Source of the DNA: Hydractinia symbiolongicarpus
Lineage: Eukaryota > Cnidaria > Hydrozoa > Anthoathecata > Hydractiniidae
Assembly: GCF_029227915.1 (NCBI RefSeq)
Contig: NC_079888.1
Location: forward strand, 11,329,001 to 11,393,000
DNA length: 64,000 nucleotides
Direction: 5' to 3'
Each line of letters starts with the position of its first letter. The first letter of the stretch is position 1. Both the position numbers and the translations under genes were made by a program. Below, piece after piece: positions 1 to 12,378 of the stretch. Below the pieces are notes generated by a model that searched no databases, was not told where the DNA came from, and worked only from the letters and a program-made list of their open reading frames with translations.

Positions 1-3000
1 GCCCTTTTACGGCCTCATAAAGACCTTCCACGTAAACTACTTGGTTCATCGTGCCTCTGCGGGTTCCCAACGGTCTAGTCCTTCACTCTCAATGGACTGC
101 GACGTGCAAAGTTGTTTTCCAGTGCGCTATGGCCTAATAACACACTCAAGTACGCGTACAGGCTTGTAAAGGCCGCAATACGGCCTTTGTTGCCCAATTA
201 AGGTCTTTCACGTAAATCACGTGGTTCCACGAGCCTGCACATTTTCCCAACGGACCAGTCCTTCCACTCTCAATGATCTACGTCGTTCTAAGTCGTTTTC
301 CATTGTGGCATGGCCTTATAAAACCTTTAACTACGCTTACAGGCCTTTAAAAGCTCTGATGTGGCCTTCTGCCGCCTAATAAAGGCCTTACACGTAAACC
401 ACGATGTTTCAGGTGCCTTCGCAGATTTCCAACGGTCTAGTTCTTCCAATCTCAATGCACTACGACGTCCCAATTCGTCTTCTATTTCTCGATTGCCTTA
501 TAACACCGCCATACTTGTGCAGGCCTCTACAGGCTGTAATACGATCATTTTCCACCCAATTAAGGCCTCACACGAAAATCACGTGTTTCCACATGCCTGC
601 ACAGGTCCCAACGGTATAGTCTTTACACTTTCAATGGACTAAGTCGTCACAAATCAATCTCCAGTGCGCCATTGTCCAATAACACCGTCAACTACTTTTA
701 CAGGCCTGTAAAGATATGATATTTTACGGCTTAAGAAAGGCTTTTCATGTAACCTACGAGCTCCAAGCGTCTGTGCAGGTCCCCGACGGTCTACTCCTTC
801 CAGTCTCAATGGAATACGTCGTCCCAAGTCGTTTTCGAGTGCGCGATTGTCTTATAACACCAACAACTACGTTTACAGGCAATTAAAGGCTGGGACATAG
901 CCTTTTGCCGCCTAATAAAGGCCTTACACATAAATCAGGTGGTTCCACGTGCCTGCGCATATTACCAACGATCTAGTCCTTCCACTTTCAATGGACTACG
1001 TCGCCTAAGTCGTTTTCAAGTGCTCCATTGTCCTATACATTGCCTTAAAACACGGTGAACTACGTTTACAGACCTTCAAATGCCATTATATGCCCTTTTA
1101 CGTCCTCATGAAGGCCTTCCACGTAAACTACTTGATTCCACGCGCCTTCGCAGGTTCCTAACGGTCTAGTCCTTCCACTCTCAAAGCACTACGACGTCGC
1201 AAGTCGTTTTCCAGTGCGGCATGGCCTTATAAAACCTTTAACTACTTGTACAGGCCTCTAAAGGCTGTAATACGGCGTTTTGCTGCCCAATTAAAGCCTT
1301 ACCCGTAAATCACGTGGTTCCATGTGAATGCGCAGTTTCCCAACGGTCCAGTCCGTCCTATCTGAACGGACTACGACGTCCCAAGTCGTTTTCTATGTCG
1401 CCTTCCTTATAGCAAGGTGACCTACGCTTACAGGCCTTTAAAAGCTCTGATGTGGCCTTTTGCCGCCTAATAAAGGCCTTACGCGTAAACCACGATGTTC
1501 CAAGTGCCTGCGCAGATTTCCAACGGTCTAGTTCTTCCAATCTCAATGCACTACGACGTTCCAAGTAGTTTTCTATTGCGCGATTGCCTTATAACACCGC
1601 CATACTTTTACAGGTCTCGAAAGGCTGTAATACGGCGTTTTGCCGCCTATTTAAGGCCTTACAGGTGAATCACTTGGTTCCACGTGCCTGTTAATGTTAT
1701 CAACGGTCTAGTCCTTCCAATGTGAACGGACTAGGACCTCCCAAATCGTTTTCCAGTAGACCATTGCCTTATAACACCGTTAACTACTTGAGCAGTCCTC
1801 GAAAGGCTGTAATACGGCCTTTTGCCTCCTAATGAAGGCCTTACACGTGAATTGCGTGGTTCCACAGGCACGCACAGGTTCCCAACGGTCTAGTCTATTT
1901 ACTCTCATTGGACTACAACGTTGAAAGTTGTTTTCCAGTGCGCCATTGTTTTATAACACTGGAACTACATTTGCAAACCTTTAAATGCCATTATATGCCC
2001 TTTTACGGCCTCATAAAGACCTTCCACGTAAACTACTTGGTTCATCGTGCCTCTGCGGGTTCCTAACGGTCTAGTCCTTCACTCTCAATGGACTGCGACG
2101 TGCAAAGTTGTTTTCCAGTGCGCTATGGCCTAATAACACACTCAAGTACGCGTACAGGCTTGTAAAGGCCGCAATACGGCCTTTGTTGCCCAATTAAGGT
2201 CTTTCACGTAAATCACGTGGTTCCACGAGCCTGCACATTTTCCCAACGGACCAGTCCTTCCACTCTCAATGATCTACGTCGTTCTAAGTCGTTTTCCATT
2301 GTGGCATGGCCTTATAAAACCTTTAACTACGCTTACAGGCCTTTAAAAGCTCTGATGTGGCCTTCTGCCGCCTAATAAAGGCCTTACACGTAAACCACGA
2401 TGTTTCAGGTGCCTTCGCAGATTTCCAACGGTCTAGTTCTTCCAATCTCAATGCACTACGACGTCCCAATTCGTCTTCTATTTCTCGATTGCCTTATAAC
2501 ACCGCCATACTTGTGCAGGCCTCTAAAGGCTGTAATACGATCATTTTCAACCCAATTAAGGCCTCACACGAAAATCACGTGTTTCCACATGCCTGCACAG
2601 GTCCCAACGGTATAGTCTTTACACTTTCAATGGACTAAGTCGTCACAAATCAATCTCCAGTGCGCCATTGTCCAATAACACCGTCAACTACTTTTACAGG
2701 CCTGTAAAGATATGATATTTTACGGCTTAAGAAAGGCTTTTCATGTAACCTACGAGCTCCAAGCGTCTGTGCAGGTCCCCGACGGTCTACTCCTTCCAGT
2801 CTCAATGGAATACGTCGTCCCAAGTCGTTTTCGAGTGCGCGATTGTCTTATAACACCAACAACTACGTTTACAGGCAATTAAAGGCTGGGACATAGCCTT
2901 TTGCCGCCTAATAAAGGCCTTACACATAAATCAGGTGGTTCCACGTGCCTGCGCATATTACCAACGATCTAGTCCTTCCACTTTCAATGGACTACGTCGC

Positions 3001-3980
3001 CTAAGTCGTTTTCAAGTGCTCCATTGTCCTATACATTGCCTTAAAACACGGTGAACTACGTTTACAGACCTTCAAATGCCATTATATGCCCTTTTACGTC
3101 CTCATGAAGGCCTTCCACGTAAACTACTTGATTCCACGCGCCTTCGCAGGTTCCTAACGGTCTAGTCCTTCCACTCTCAATGGACTACGACGTCCGAAGT
3201 CGTTTTTCAGTGCGCTATGGCCTAATAACACCCTCAAGTACGCGTAGAGGCCTATAAAGGCCGCAATACGGCCTTTGTGGCCCAAATAAGGTCTTTCGCG
3301 TAAATCACGTGGTTCCATGAGCCTGCACAAGCTCACAACGGACCAGTCCTTCCACTCTCAATGGTGTACGCCGTCCTAAGTCGTTTGCCTGTGCGCCATT
3401 GTCTTATAACACTGTGAACTACGTTTACAGGCCTTTAAAGGCTCTTATGTGGCCTTTTGCCGCATAATAAAGGCCTTACACGTTAATCTCGTGGTTCCAC
3501 GTGCCTACACAAGTTCCCAACGGAGTAGTCCCTCCACTCTCAATGGTGTACGTCGTCCTAAGTTGTTTGCCAGTGCGCCATTGTCTTATAACACTATGAA
3601 CTACGTTTACAGGCGTATAAAAGCTCTGATGTGGCCTTCTGCCGCCTAATAAAGGCCTTAAACGTAAATCACGTGGTTCCACTGGCCTCTGCAGTCGTTT
3701 TGCAGTGCGCCATTGTCTTATAGCACCTTCAACTGCGTTTACAGGCCATTAAAGACTCATATATGGCCTTTCACGTCCTAGTAAAGGCCTCACACGTAAA
3801 CTGCGTGGTTCTACGTCCCTGTGTAGGTTCACAACGTTCTAGTCCTTTCACTCTCAATGGACTACGACGTTCCAAGTTGATTTGTATTGGGCCATTGACT
3901 TATAACACCGTCAACTACATTTACATACTTTATATCCTATTATATGACCTTTTACGGCCTAATAAAGGCCTTACAACGTG
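1..3980. repeat. ~181-bp tandem satellite array, about 22 monomers
   Basis: Monomers recur about every 180 bp; recognisable shared blocks are 'cctaataaaggcctta', 'acgtggttccacgtgcctg', 'caacggtctagtccttcca' and 'cttataacaccgtcaacta'. Monomers differ from each other by roughly 10-25% by eye. The array is visibly GC-richer than the flanking DNA. It is cut by the left window edge and stops near 3980 where Polinton sequence begins. Short ORFs inside it have no coding logic. A centromeric or heterochromatic satellite is possible but not shown by the sequence. Confidence 0.93.
1997..3172 (+). repeat. Second copy of an 11-monomer higher-order repeat unit
   Basis: Bases 1 to about 1176 recur almost unchanged from 1997 to about 3172, an offset of 1996 bp or eleven monomers, while neighbouring monomers within one unit are much more diverged. 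This is the signature of a higher-order repeat or a recent segmental duplication inside the satellite. The match stops around 3173-3180, where copy one reads 'caaagcacta' and copy two 'caatggacta'. Confidence 0.9.
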
Positions 3981-4009
3981 ACAAATACATCATGCGGATT
4001 TTTCCCTCT

Positions 4010-4213
4010 TCAAAGGGGTAGGGTGGCACCCTGGCCCTTCAACACAACAATTTCTTGCCTTGTTATAGTTCCCTCGGCCAAATATTGTAAATTGCGCGCT
4101 ATGCCAGCAATACTCAAAAATCTACCAATATCGGCACGTTTGAACATAGGTTGATTTTGATTGCTAGAAAGTGTTTCGATGGTCTCTGCGTTGAACTTAA
4201 CCTGCGAAGACAT
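4010..4213 (-). CDS. Short Polinton ORF, function unknown
   Basis: A 67-residue frame starting MSSQVKFNAETIETL, lying 41 bp downstream of the ATPase on the same strand. The segment 'KRADIGRFLSIAGIARNL' has the look of the N-terminal DNA-binding part of viral BRO/KilA-like proteins, but it is too short to assign. The frame ends at the fragment border near the satellite, so the protein is probably truncated. Confidence 0.35.
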   Translation of the reverse strand: MSSQVKFNAETIETLSSNQNQPMFKRADIGRFLSIAGIARNLQYLAEGTITRQEIVVLKGQGATLPL

Positions 4214-4254
4214 CTTTCTACTATATCAACGTAAGCCAGAGGATTTCACCATGG

Positions 4255-4853
4255 TCATTCGAGAATTCCCCAAGTCCTAAGATGTTCTAATCTCACGTAC
4301 AAGCATGCGTGCTTGTACTTTTTTAATTCAGCCTTGATATCATCCCAGTCGGGTATCAAATTAGTCTCTTCATCTATTAGCCTCATGTCACTCCTCTCAT
4401 GAGGGTACCATGCAAACAAGGCTTTTTTCTGCCTCCTCAGATTCTTGGGCAAAGCAGTATATGACTGCGTGAGTAGCCACAAACTGTGCCTTCTGTGCCT
4501 ACCCGAAATAGCCACTTCAAGCAGGGATTGTCGACGCTTGTCGAGGCTTTCATCGGCTATGACGTCGTCCACAACGAAAAGACTCTCCTCGCCCGCCAAC
4601 AATGAGGACAATTTCTGTATCCATTCAAACAGCTCATTCCCGGGGTCTATAAGGAACACATATTCGTCGCGCCATAATGGAATCTATCTAAATAGGTTGT
4701 ATTCCATCGTATGGTAGTGCATAGTATCACAATATTGTGATAGTGCTTTTTATACTCCTGCTCAATCAGGTCCAGGACACGCTGCGTTTTCCCGCACGAT
4801 TTGGGCCCTGTGAAAATTGCCGTATGCGGTTCTTTCACGACGTCCAATGGCAT
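4255..4853 (-). pseudogene. Polinton genome-packaging ATPase (FtsK/HerA type), frameshifted
   Basis: The N-terminal part (4853-4647) carries a Walker A loop, 'FTGPKSCGKTQ'. The C-terminal part (4659-4255) carries a Walker B strand, 'LFVVDDVIAD', and the sensor-like segment 'SLWLLTQSYTALPKNLR'. This is the domain order of the A32/FtsK-HerA ATPase that Polintons and related viruses use to pump DNA into capsids. The two parts sit in different frames that meet around 4650, so one indel breaks the gene. Its ATG lies inside the end of the upstream zinc-ribbon ORF (19-bp overlap), as in compact viral gene blocks. Confidence 0.8.
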
Positions 4854-5155
4854 TTATAGATAGAACCATTTCTTATTATTGATCTTCGGTATATCGAGGC
4901 ACAGCCTGAACAGATCAGCACGCCACCGTTATTGTTCAGCAAAGACCCTCGGCAGGCAGGGCAGAGCTTAGTGTTTCGTGTATGATATTCGAGACGTAGA
5001 GGAGGATATGTTATTTTTCCTTGTAGACATTGCAGTACTTTGCGGTACCTCTCAACAAGCTTCACCTTCTCCAGGCCGGCAGACTCGGGTGGTGCTTCGA
5101 TGAGTTCAGCGTACCAGGGTATAATGTTGTATGTGAGCAGGGTATACAAAAGCAT
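4835..5155 (-). CDS. Polinton zinc-ribbon protein, function unknown
   Basis: A 106-residue frame with a zinc-ribbon-like C-terminus: 'CPACRG' followed about 14 residues later by 'CSGCASIY'. It overlaps the ATPase start. Zinc-ribbon proteins with a late-transcription-factor role occur in large DNA viruses next to packaging genes, but nothing here proves that role. The start may lie further upstream, where the fragment runs into the TTA microsatellite. Confidence 0.45.
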   Translation of the reverse strand: MLLYTLLTYNIIPWYAELIEAPPESAGLEKVKLVERYRKVLQCLQGKITYPPLRLEYHTRNTKLCPACRGSLLNNNGGVLICSGCASIYRRSIIRNGSIYKCHWTS

Positions 5156-5225
5156 GTAGTTATCATCCTGTTGAAACTCCCGAATCTCCTTGTCTATTCC
5201 GATGGGGCTACTTCATGTTCGATAA

Positions 5226-5451
<226 letters not shown>

Positions 5452-5881
5452 CATATTTATACAGGTTTACATCTTCAGTATGATATAATATATCTGCACT
5501 GTTATCAACGAGTGACCTGTTAAAACAAAAATAAACAAAGTAAACAAAAAGCCAAAAATTGTTTTTTGTTTTTAAATAATATATATAATATTATGAGAAT
5601 GTTAGAAAAAAAGAAAGAAAAGAAAATAAGAATCAAATAGCAGACTATGAACAGAAAAATTAGCAAAAATGGGAATTAGAAAAAATTTGAGTTTAGGATT
5701 CAAACTTCACAACATTAGAAATCAGAGAAACAATAGCGTATCTCCGAGACACCCTGTAACGTATAGGATCAAGCTAAGGTAAGTTGCCAAAATCGAATTT
5801 GAAAATAGGATTCTAAAATCCACAAAGCCTTGTAGCTACAGGGTATCTCAGCAAAAAATTAATCAAGCTAAGGTAATAGAC

Positions 5882-7298
5882 CTAGAACTCACTTTGTTTC
5901 AAAAACTTTTTAAAATTTATCATACTCTTTTCTTCCCTGATATTAGAGGGGAGACTATTAAAAACTAAAGCTCCTTGATAATACGTAAGCTTCCGACCAG
6001 CTTCCGTCTTGATGATAGGTAAGACTAATTTAGATCTATTTCCTCTGGTGTTAATCGAATGGCTAACCAATTTGTAATTGCTGTCAACAGTAATATCGTT
6101 AACGGCTTCGAACACATCAATTGCTACTTTCCGTTTTCTTTGAGTGACGAATGTTGACCAATTCTTGCGGGTTTTGATGATGTGCTTAACTCTTTTCAGC
6201 AAGGACTCAAATTTTCCAATCCATGTTTTATTCATTCCATCAAATATGTTGTAGCAGTAAAAGAACAGTGGATGGATCATTGAGTTAAAGATGGTTTCAG
6301 CAACATTTGGAGAAATTTTGTAACGTATTTTATATAAAAGTTTGATGCGTGAGGTTATACGCTTGTATGTTTTTTTAAGGTGATGGTTCATGTTAAGGTG
6401 AGTATCCAGTTGAATCCCAAGGTATTCGTAATAATCTGGTTGGTTTATATCATTTTGATCGATCACAATATTGACAGAGGCTTGTGGTTTTCGGGACGCA
6501 AAGACGACAAATTCTGTTTTGCCCTTTTTTGGATTAAGAATTAGGCAATTTTCCTTCATCCAATCGTGAATGATATTTGCATCCAAATTTCGACAGTGTT
6601 TCAATTGGCACGGTAAGTCATTGATAAGAAGAATAAATAGCAATGGACCCAGAATGTAACCTTGGGGTACACTATGCGTCATATTTTCAGGATCTGAGTA
6701 TGCTCCATTAATGAAAACAGTTTGACTTCGATTAAAAAGATAACTGCTTAACCAATCAATTTCAGTGCTAGTAATACCATAATAAGGCAGTTTCTGGAGA
6801 AGGCAGCCATGGTTTACGGTATCAAAGGCCTTTCTCAAATCCATGAATAGAGCTCCGGTTGTCTTACTTTTATCCAAATTGTATCTTATATCGTCAACAA
6901 GTGATTTAACCGCTTCACGTGTAGATCTTTTTCGTCGAAAACCATATTGGTGCTCACTCAATAGATCTTGATTTTCTAAAAAATCAGCTAGCTGGTCGTA
7001 GATGATTCGTTCGATGACTTTAGACAACACATTTAGTACAGCGATCGCCAGATTTATGCAATGGTGTTATTTTTGCAGATTTTTCACAGGTTGGAAATGT
7101 ACCAGTTTCCAAACTCTTGTTTATCAAGAACATGACAGGTGCAGCTAGTTCGTTTGAGATGTCTTTAACTATCCTACCGGGGATAGTGTCAATACCAGCA
7201 GCTTTAGCCGTTTTAACCGATTTTAGTACTCTATTCACCTGATTAATTGTCACTGGTTGGAATTTAAATGATACATTCCTTTTATTAATCGTGCTCAT
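5882..7298 (-). pseudogene. LINE reverse transcriptase, missing its catalytic YADD motif
   Basis: Two frames, 7298-7020 and 7030-5882, together cover an RT domain. Visible landmarks are 'AAGIDTIPGRIVKD', 'HQYGFRRKRST', 'ALFMDLRKAFDTVNH' (motif A) and 'SVPQGYILGPLLFILLIND' (motif B). Motif C (YADD-type) should follow within about 25 residues, but the frame jumps from 'LPCQLKHCRNLDA' to 'IIHDWMKENCLILN', so the catalytic dyad has been deleted. A second gap near 7025 removes the usual segment between 'KSGDR' and 'LSKVIERI'. The protein cannot be active. Confidence 0.85.
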
Positions 7299-8891
7299 TT
7301 AATTACGTATGTTGAACATTTTCCAAGTAAAGTTGGTTATTGATGATTTCATGAGACTTGAACCAACTTTGGTGAAAAAAGAGCAAAAATTGTTCGCAAT
7401 TGATCGAACATTGGATGTTACTGTTCCATTGATTACGAATATTTTGCTCGGACTTGACGAATCTTTAGTAGGGTAGCACGACTTAATTTGTTTCCAAAAA
7501 TCTCTTGGATTTGCTGAAGATTCTTTCAGAACAGCACGAACGTGGTTTGCCTTTGCAACACGAATGCGATTGGTTACAGAGTTTCGGTAAGATTTATAAC
7601 TTTCCCAATCTCCGGTAGAATTTGATCGTTTAAAACGGCGATGATGATAATCTCGCGTATTCATTAAGTTTCTGATTTCTCTGGTTATCCAGGGGTTGGA
7701 TTTTCCACGTACAGTTTTTTCTTTAAGTGGCGCATGTTTATTGATTGCGGTTGATAAGTAGTATTTGAATAAGTTCCATGCTTGGTTTAAGTCGGTGACA
7801 GTTAAACAATTCTCCCATGGCACGTTGCGAATTTCATTCTTTAGATCTTCTTTGTTGTATTTTGAGTAATCACGTGCTTTGATGTTCTTTTGAGGATATC
7901 GTTTACAGTTTGCTTTTCGGCTGATTCCGATTAGGCAGTGACCGCTGAGAGAGTTAGTGTACACTAAAGAGTCGTTTATTTTTGATTTATCGGTTGTAAA
8001 AATTAAATCAATTAGTGTTCTACTTTCTTTTGAAATGCGTGTAGACGATTTAATGACCTGACTGTAGTTATACAGTTTAACCAGATCTTTCATGTTAGAG
8101 TGTACTCTTGGGAGATTGTAATCACAATTGAAATCACCACATATAATTGTTTCTTTATTTTCGACTGATATTGTATCCAACATATTATCAAACTTTGAGA
8201 TAAAGTTTTTATCAAGAAACTTTGAGGAATCCGGGGGTCGATAAGCTGAGCAGAGTAACAAAGATTTTGATTTCGGAATAAATAATTCTATCCACAAAAA
8301 CTCAATTCCATCGATCTCTAAATCACACCTTCTGCGATATTGTAAATCTTCCCGAATATAAAAAGAAACACCACCATCACGATCCTTTCTCTCAAGTATA
8401 TACCCCGGGACAAATAGCTCCGAATTCAATACAGTGTCGTTTGTGTGTGTCTCAGAGAAACTAACAATATGAAAACAGTTTTTCGCGTCGGATAAGAAAG
8501 ATTTTATAATATCCAACTTTCCGCAGATCCCATTTATGTTTTGATGTAGAAATTTCATGCCTTTCTTTGCAATGAAGTCTGACATAACAGGATCAAAGGT
8601 ATACGGAATTTTCGGTTCATCTGGTGGGATACATTCGCTGCAGTAAAATTTCTCTATGTTTTCATCTATTCTGTCTGTAAGGCATTTAAGATGGAAAATA
8701 TTTCCACAGGAGCAGCATTTCTCAGAGGTTTGATTTCTTCTAATACTTTCACCACAACCATAACAAGAAATACCATAATTAGAAACCATTAACAAAACAG
8801 CAAGTAGCATTATCGAACGCACGTCTGCCCGTGCTGCCATCTTTGAAGTCGTTAAAAAATTTTGGTTAGCACTATCCTTAAACTCAGGCAA
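7299..8891 (-). pseudogene. LINE PHD finger plus AP endonuclease ORF
   Basis: A 530-residue frame. Residues ~43-87 form a Cys/His cluster ('CYGCGES', 'CCSCGNIFHLKC', 'FYCSEC') like a PHD finger. Residues ~110-340 are an AP-type endonuclease: 'FLHQNINGI' (metal-binding Asn), 'VSFSETHTN' (catalytic Glu), 'IICGDFNCD' (active-site Asp/Asn) and 'SLSGHCLIGI' (catalytic His). These residues are intact, so this domain looks usable on its own. The frame ends at 7299 where the RT begins in another frame; the original protein probably continued, so a frameshift is likely at about 7300. Confidence 0.85.
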
Positions 8892-9825
8892 CTAGAAATA
8901 GTGTGAGTTTTTTTATCTGTATGATAATCTGCTCTGTATACACGTTGTTCCAATGATCTCATTTTGGAAAACTGTGTTCTTGTGAGATGCAGCTTTGCCG
9001 TGTTTGTATACGTCAATATTGGAAGGATAGGAAATACGTAAATTTCGAATAGCTGCAACCTGGGGGAAATAAGATCGAAGTTTTCCCATTATATAAACAC
9101 GATTTGTATATACCTTTTTTGTATGATGCATCAAATTCATTATCTAGAGTCTAAGTTTTGTCGAGCATGTGTCCACTAAGTGTTATTAACGACTTGATTT
9201 TTGTAGCTACCATTCTCCGGGGAGAACACAGGGATGAGCTGCAATTCTCTATGAAGTTCCAGAACGCATCACCTCTGTTTTTAACTTAACGTGATTTATC
9301 CCAGTTAACGGAGTTAATTGGGATAGATAAAGAGGATTCTGGATGAACATTTCCGTTGTTTTCCTTCCCACTGCATCACACTTCCAAACAAGCTCTCATC
9401 TGCTTCAAACTCCCCCTGTTCCAAGTTTAATACAGCAGCAGATTAACATTAATTATTTTACCTGATCATTTACAAAGGAAGCTTAGAGGTGATGGCCAAA
9501 ACAATATTCTTTTTATTTTTAACTGGGAAGAGAGCAGCAAGTAAATGAAAAATAATTAATTTTCCAAGGCAAAACTGCCTTTAACAAAGCGACAAAATAT
9601 ATGATTTGCGTTGTTTTCAGGCAATATTCAAAAACATATACTTGCTTTAAAACAACAAGATGTACTTTAGTGCCACCTCCACAACTACTTAGTCTTCACA
9701 CTGCAGTCTTCACTAAAAAGTTCCATTTTTAACGATAACGATAAAATCCAGACCATGATAATTAAATAGAATCTCGCTTGCCAAGACTAGGAAGTAAAAA
9801 ATTCCGGATAAACGAGACACAATTT
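8892..9825. other. No gene recognised between LINE and palindrome
   Basis: AT-rich sequence with only short frames. The part next to the LINE (8892-9300) may be its 5' UTR or older flanking sequence. No terminal repeats or RNA genes are visible. Confidence 0.5.
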
Positions 9826-11447
9826 GTAAGTCGTCCACGATTACTTCCTGAACATGAAGGAGATATAGTACCCAACATGCGTTAGACCTATGTACGTTCC
9901 CAAGCCTTGTGGAGATAATGATGTGCTATTCTCCATAAAGCACATTGTAGTGAGGCTCATCAATGTCTGTTGTCGAGTGTAGCAAGCCCTTTCTTTCCTT
10001 GTAGTACAATGTAGTAAAGCGTAATTTTTCGTAGCGATGTGTAGCAGTACGTTATTTTCTGTAGCAGGCCGTAGTAGAACGTATTTCTTTGTAGTAGAGT
10101 GTAGTAGCCTGTAGTAGAGTGTAGTAGAGCGTATTTCTCTGTAGTAGAGCGTATTTCTCTGTAGTAGAGCGTATTTCTCTGTAGTAAAGCGTATTTCTCT
10201 GTAGTAGAGTGTAGTAGCGTGTAGTAGAGCGTAGTAGAGCGTATTTCTCTGTAGCAGAGTGTAGTAGCCTGTAGTAGCTTGTAGTAGAGTGTAGTAGCCT
10301 GTAGTAGAGCGTAGTAGAATGTATTTCTCTGTAGTAAAGCGTATTTCTCTGTGGTAGAGTGTAGTAGCGTGTAGTAGAGCGTAGTAGAGCGTATTTCTCT
10401 GTAGTAGAGTGTAGTAGCCTGTAGTAGCCTGTAGCAGATTGTAGTAGCTTGTAGTAGAGTGTAGTAGCTTGTAGTAGAGTGTAGTAGAGCGTATTTCTCT
10501 GTAGTAGAATGTATTTCCCTATAGTAAAGCGTATTTCTCTGTAGTAGAGTGTAGTAGCCTGTAGTAGAGCGTAGTAGCTTGTAGTAGAGTGTAGTAGCTT
10601 GTAGTAGAGTGTAGTAGAGCTACTACACTCTACTACAAGCTACTACGCTCTACTACACTCTACTACACTCTGCTACAGAGAAATACGCTATACTACAGAG
10701 AATACGTTCTACAACAGAGAAATACACTCTACTACACTCTACTACAAGCTACTACACTCTACTACAAGCTACTACGCTCTACTACAGGCTACTACACCCT
10801 ACTACAGAGAAATACGCTTTACTACAGAGAAATACATTCTACTACAGAGAAATACGCTCTACTACACTCTACTACAAGCTACTACACTCTACTACAAGCT
10901 ACTACGCTCTACTACAGGCTACTACACTCTACCACAGAGAAATACGCTTACATTCTACTACGGTCTACTACAGGTTACTACACTCTACTACAAGCTACTA
11001 CAGGCTACTACACTCTGCTACAGAGAAATACGCTCTACTACGCTCTACTACACGCTACTACACTCTACTACAGAGAAATACGCTTTACTACAGAGAAATA
11101 CGCTCTACTACAGAGAAATACGCTCTACTACAGAGAAATACGCTCTACTACACTCTACTACAGGCTACTACACTCTACTACAAAGAAATACGTTCTACTA
11201 CGACCTGCTACAGAAAATAACGTACTGCTACACATCGCTACGAAAAATTACGCTTTGCTACATTGTACTACAAGGAAAGAAAGGGCTTGCTACACTCGAC
11301 AACAGACATTGATGAGCCTCACTACAATGTGCTTTATGGAGAATAGCACATCAGTATCTCCACAAGGCTTGGGAACGTACATAGGTCTAACGCAGGTTGA
11401 ATACTACATCTCCTTCATATTCAGGAAGTAATACGTGGACGACTTAC
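9826..11447. repeat. 1.6-kb inverted repeat (foldback) with minisatellite arms
   Basis: Two arms of about 790-830 bp meet head to head at about 10619 with almost no spacer. The outer ~290 bp of each arm are unique and match at roughly 97% by eye ('gtaagtcgtccacg' at 9826, its complement ending at 11447). The inner parts are many copies of 'gtagtagagtgtagtagcct' and 'gtagtagagcgtatttctct' on the left and their complements on the right. This is a foldback-type structure able to form a very long hairpin. No coding capacity and no clear target-site duplication was found. Confidence 0.95.
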
Positions 11448-11571
11448 CCAATGGCATTAATTAAAAATCTGCGAAAACCAAAGATTTTTGACCAGCCTTC
11501 ACCAGGGCCATGTTCGTCTCGCCCTTTGATATGCAAAAAGAGACAACATGTCCTGGGATCGAGGTTGGGTG

Positions 11572-11738
11572 AAACTCTCATAAAAAATATTATACACAAT
11601 TTTGTTGGTGACGTCACAACTTTTCGTCACGCTCCATTGCACAAAAATGCGCTGATCATCAACGCATGCGCTGTAACATCATACGCAAGTCGGGGTTGAG
11701 TCATGCATATCAAGGGGTAAATCGCTATCATACAAAAA
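11572..11738 (+). repeat. Left terminal inverted repeat of the Polinton
   Basis: Starts 'aaactctcataaaaaatat' and includes 'gacgtcacaacttttcgtca' and 'tgagtcatgcatatcaagg'. Its reverse complement lies at 28024-28202. Relative to the right copy it lacks about 20 bp around 'ctgatcatcagc' in a short internal duplication. The 6 bp outside the two ends differ (tgggtg and gaccgt), so no target-site duplication is evident. Confidence 0.9.
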
Positions 11739-12378
11739 TGAGTAGAGGAAATTCCTTAAAAAGGGGAATAAATGTGTTAGTTGGGCAGAATGAAATCTTC
11801 GGACTTTGTTGAAATGTGTATATAATAAAGATGAGTTGGTTTAAGAATGCCATCAGCAAACTATATAGGACCGTGTCAACACCGGTGGCAGCAACTAGCG
11901 ATGCTCTTGTCAATTGACTACAGAGTGTGCGTGATACCGTTGCATTCTATTACAAGGCTAGGGAACAAATTTCAGGAGGGACAACGCTTCATGACGAGAT
12001 TGAACAGGAGGAAAGGGGGGACTACGTGGGGGATATTGAATATCAAGGCCCAGAGGACGATATCCAGATGTTGGAGGATGGAAATAAGATCAAAACATGG
12101 CGTTTCAACAAGCATCTAAACCAACCTCTAAAGGACGCGATTATCCAAAAAATTACACCACACGTGGACATGCGCGTTAAAGGCGCGTAATCACCCTGTA
12201 GGCAACTTTTTTTGAGGCGCCTATTTTATTGTAAAAATTGAAAGATATACATGAGAAAACATTACCCAGAAAATTTTATTGAAAACTGACAACCAGAACA
12301 TGTTCAAATGTTTCATGGAAATAACAAACTCACCCCAATTTCTCTTCGCCTACAGAACCGCCATTGCATTTCATTGCA

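Larger units (their letters stand above)
3985..5215 (-). mobile_element. Polinton (Maverick) fragment, packaging-ATPase region
   Basis: Three overlapping minus-strand reading frames here belong to a Polinton: a zinc-ribbon ORF, an FtsK/HerA-type ATPase and a short downstream ORF. The ATPase part is clearly similar to, but diverged from, the ATPase remnant at 17668-17985, so this is a different Polinton copy. No terminal inverted repeat is visible; the left side meets satellite and the right side a (TTA)n tract, so it is a truncated fragment. Confidence 0.8.
5700..8891 (-). mobile_element. CR1-like non-LTR retrotransposon (LINE), inactivated
   Basis: The minus strand encodes, in order, a PHD-like zinc finger, an AP-type endonuclease and a reverse transcriptase. 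The zinc finger upstream of the endonuclease and the RT type fit the CR1 group of LINEs. The 3' boundary is not sharply defined; the putative 3' UTR (5880-5700) contains two copies of 'caagctaaggtaa', about 93 bp apart, each on the plus strand. The element is broken by deletions and frameshifts. Confidence 0.85.

Noticed and set aside
361-3981. Several 60-93-residue ORFs in both orientations
   Set aside because: They lie in satellite monomers, and identical ORFs recur every 1996 bp only because the repeat does. No codon bias or domains.
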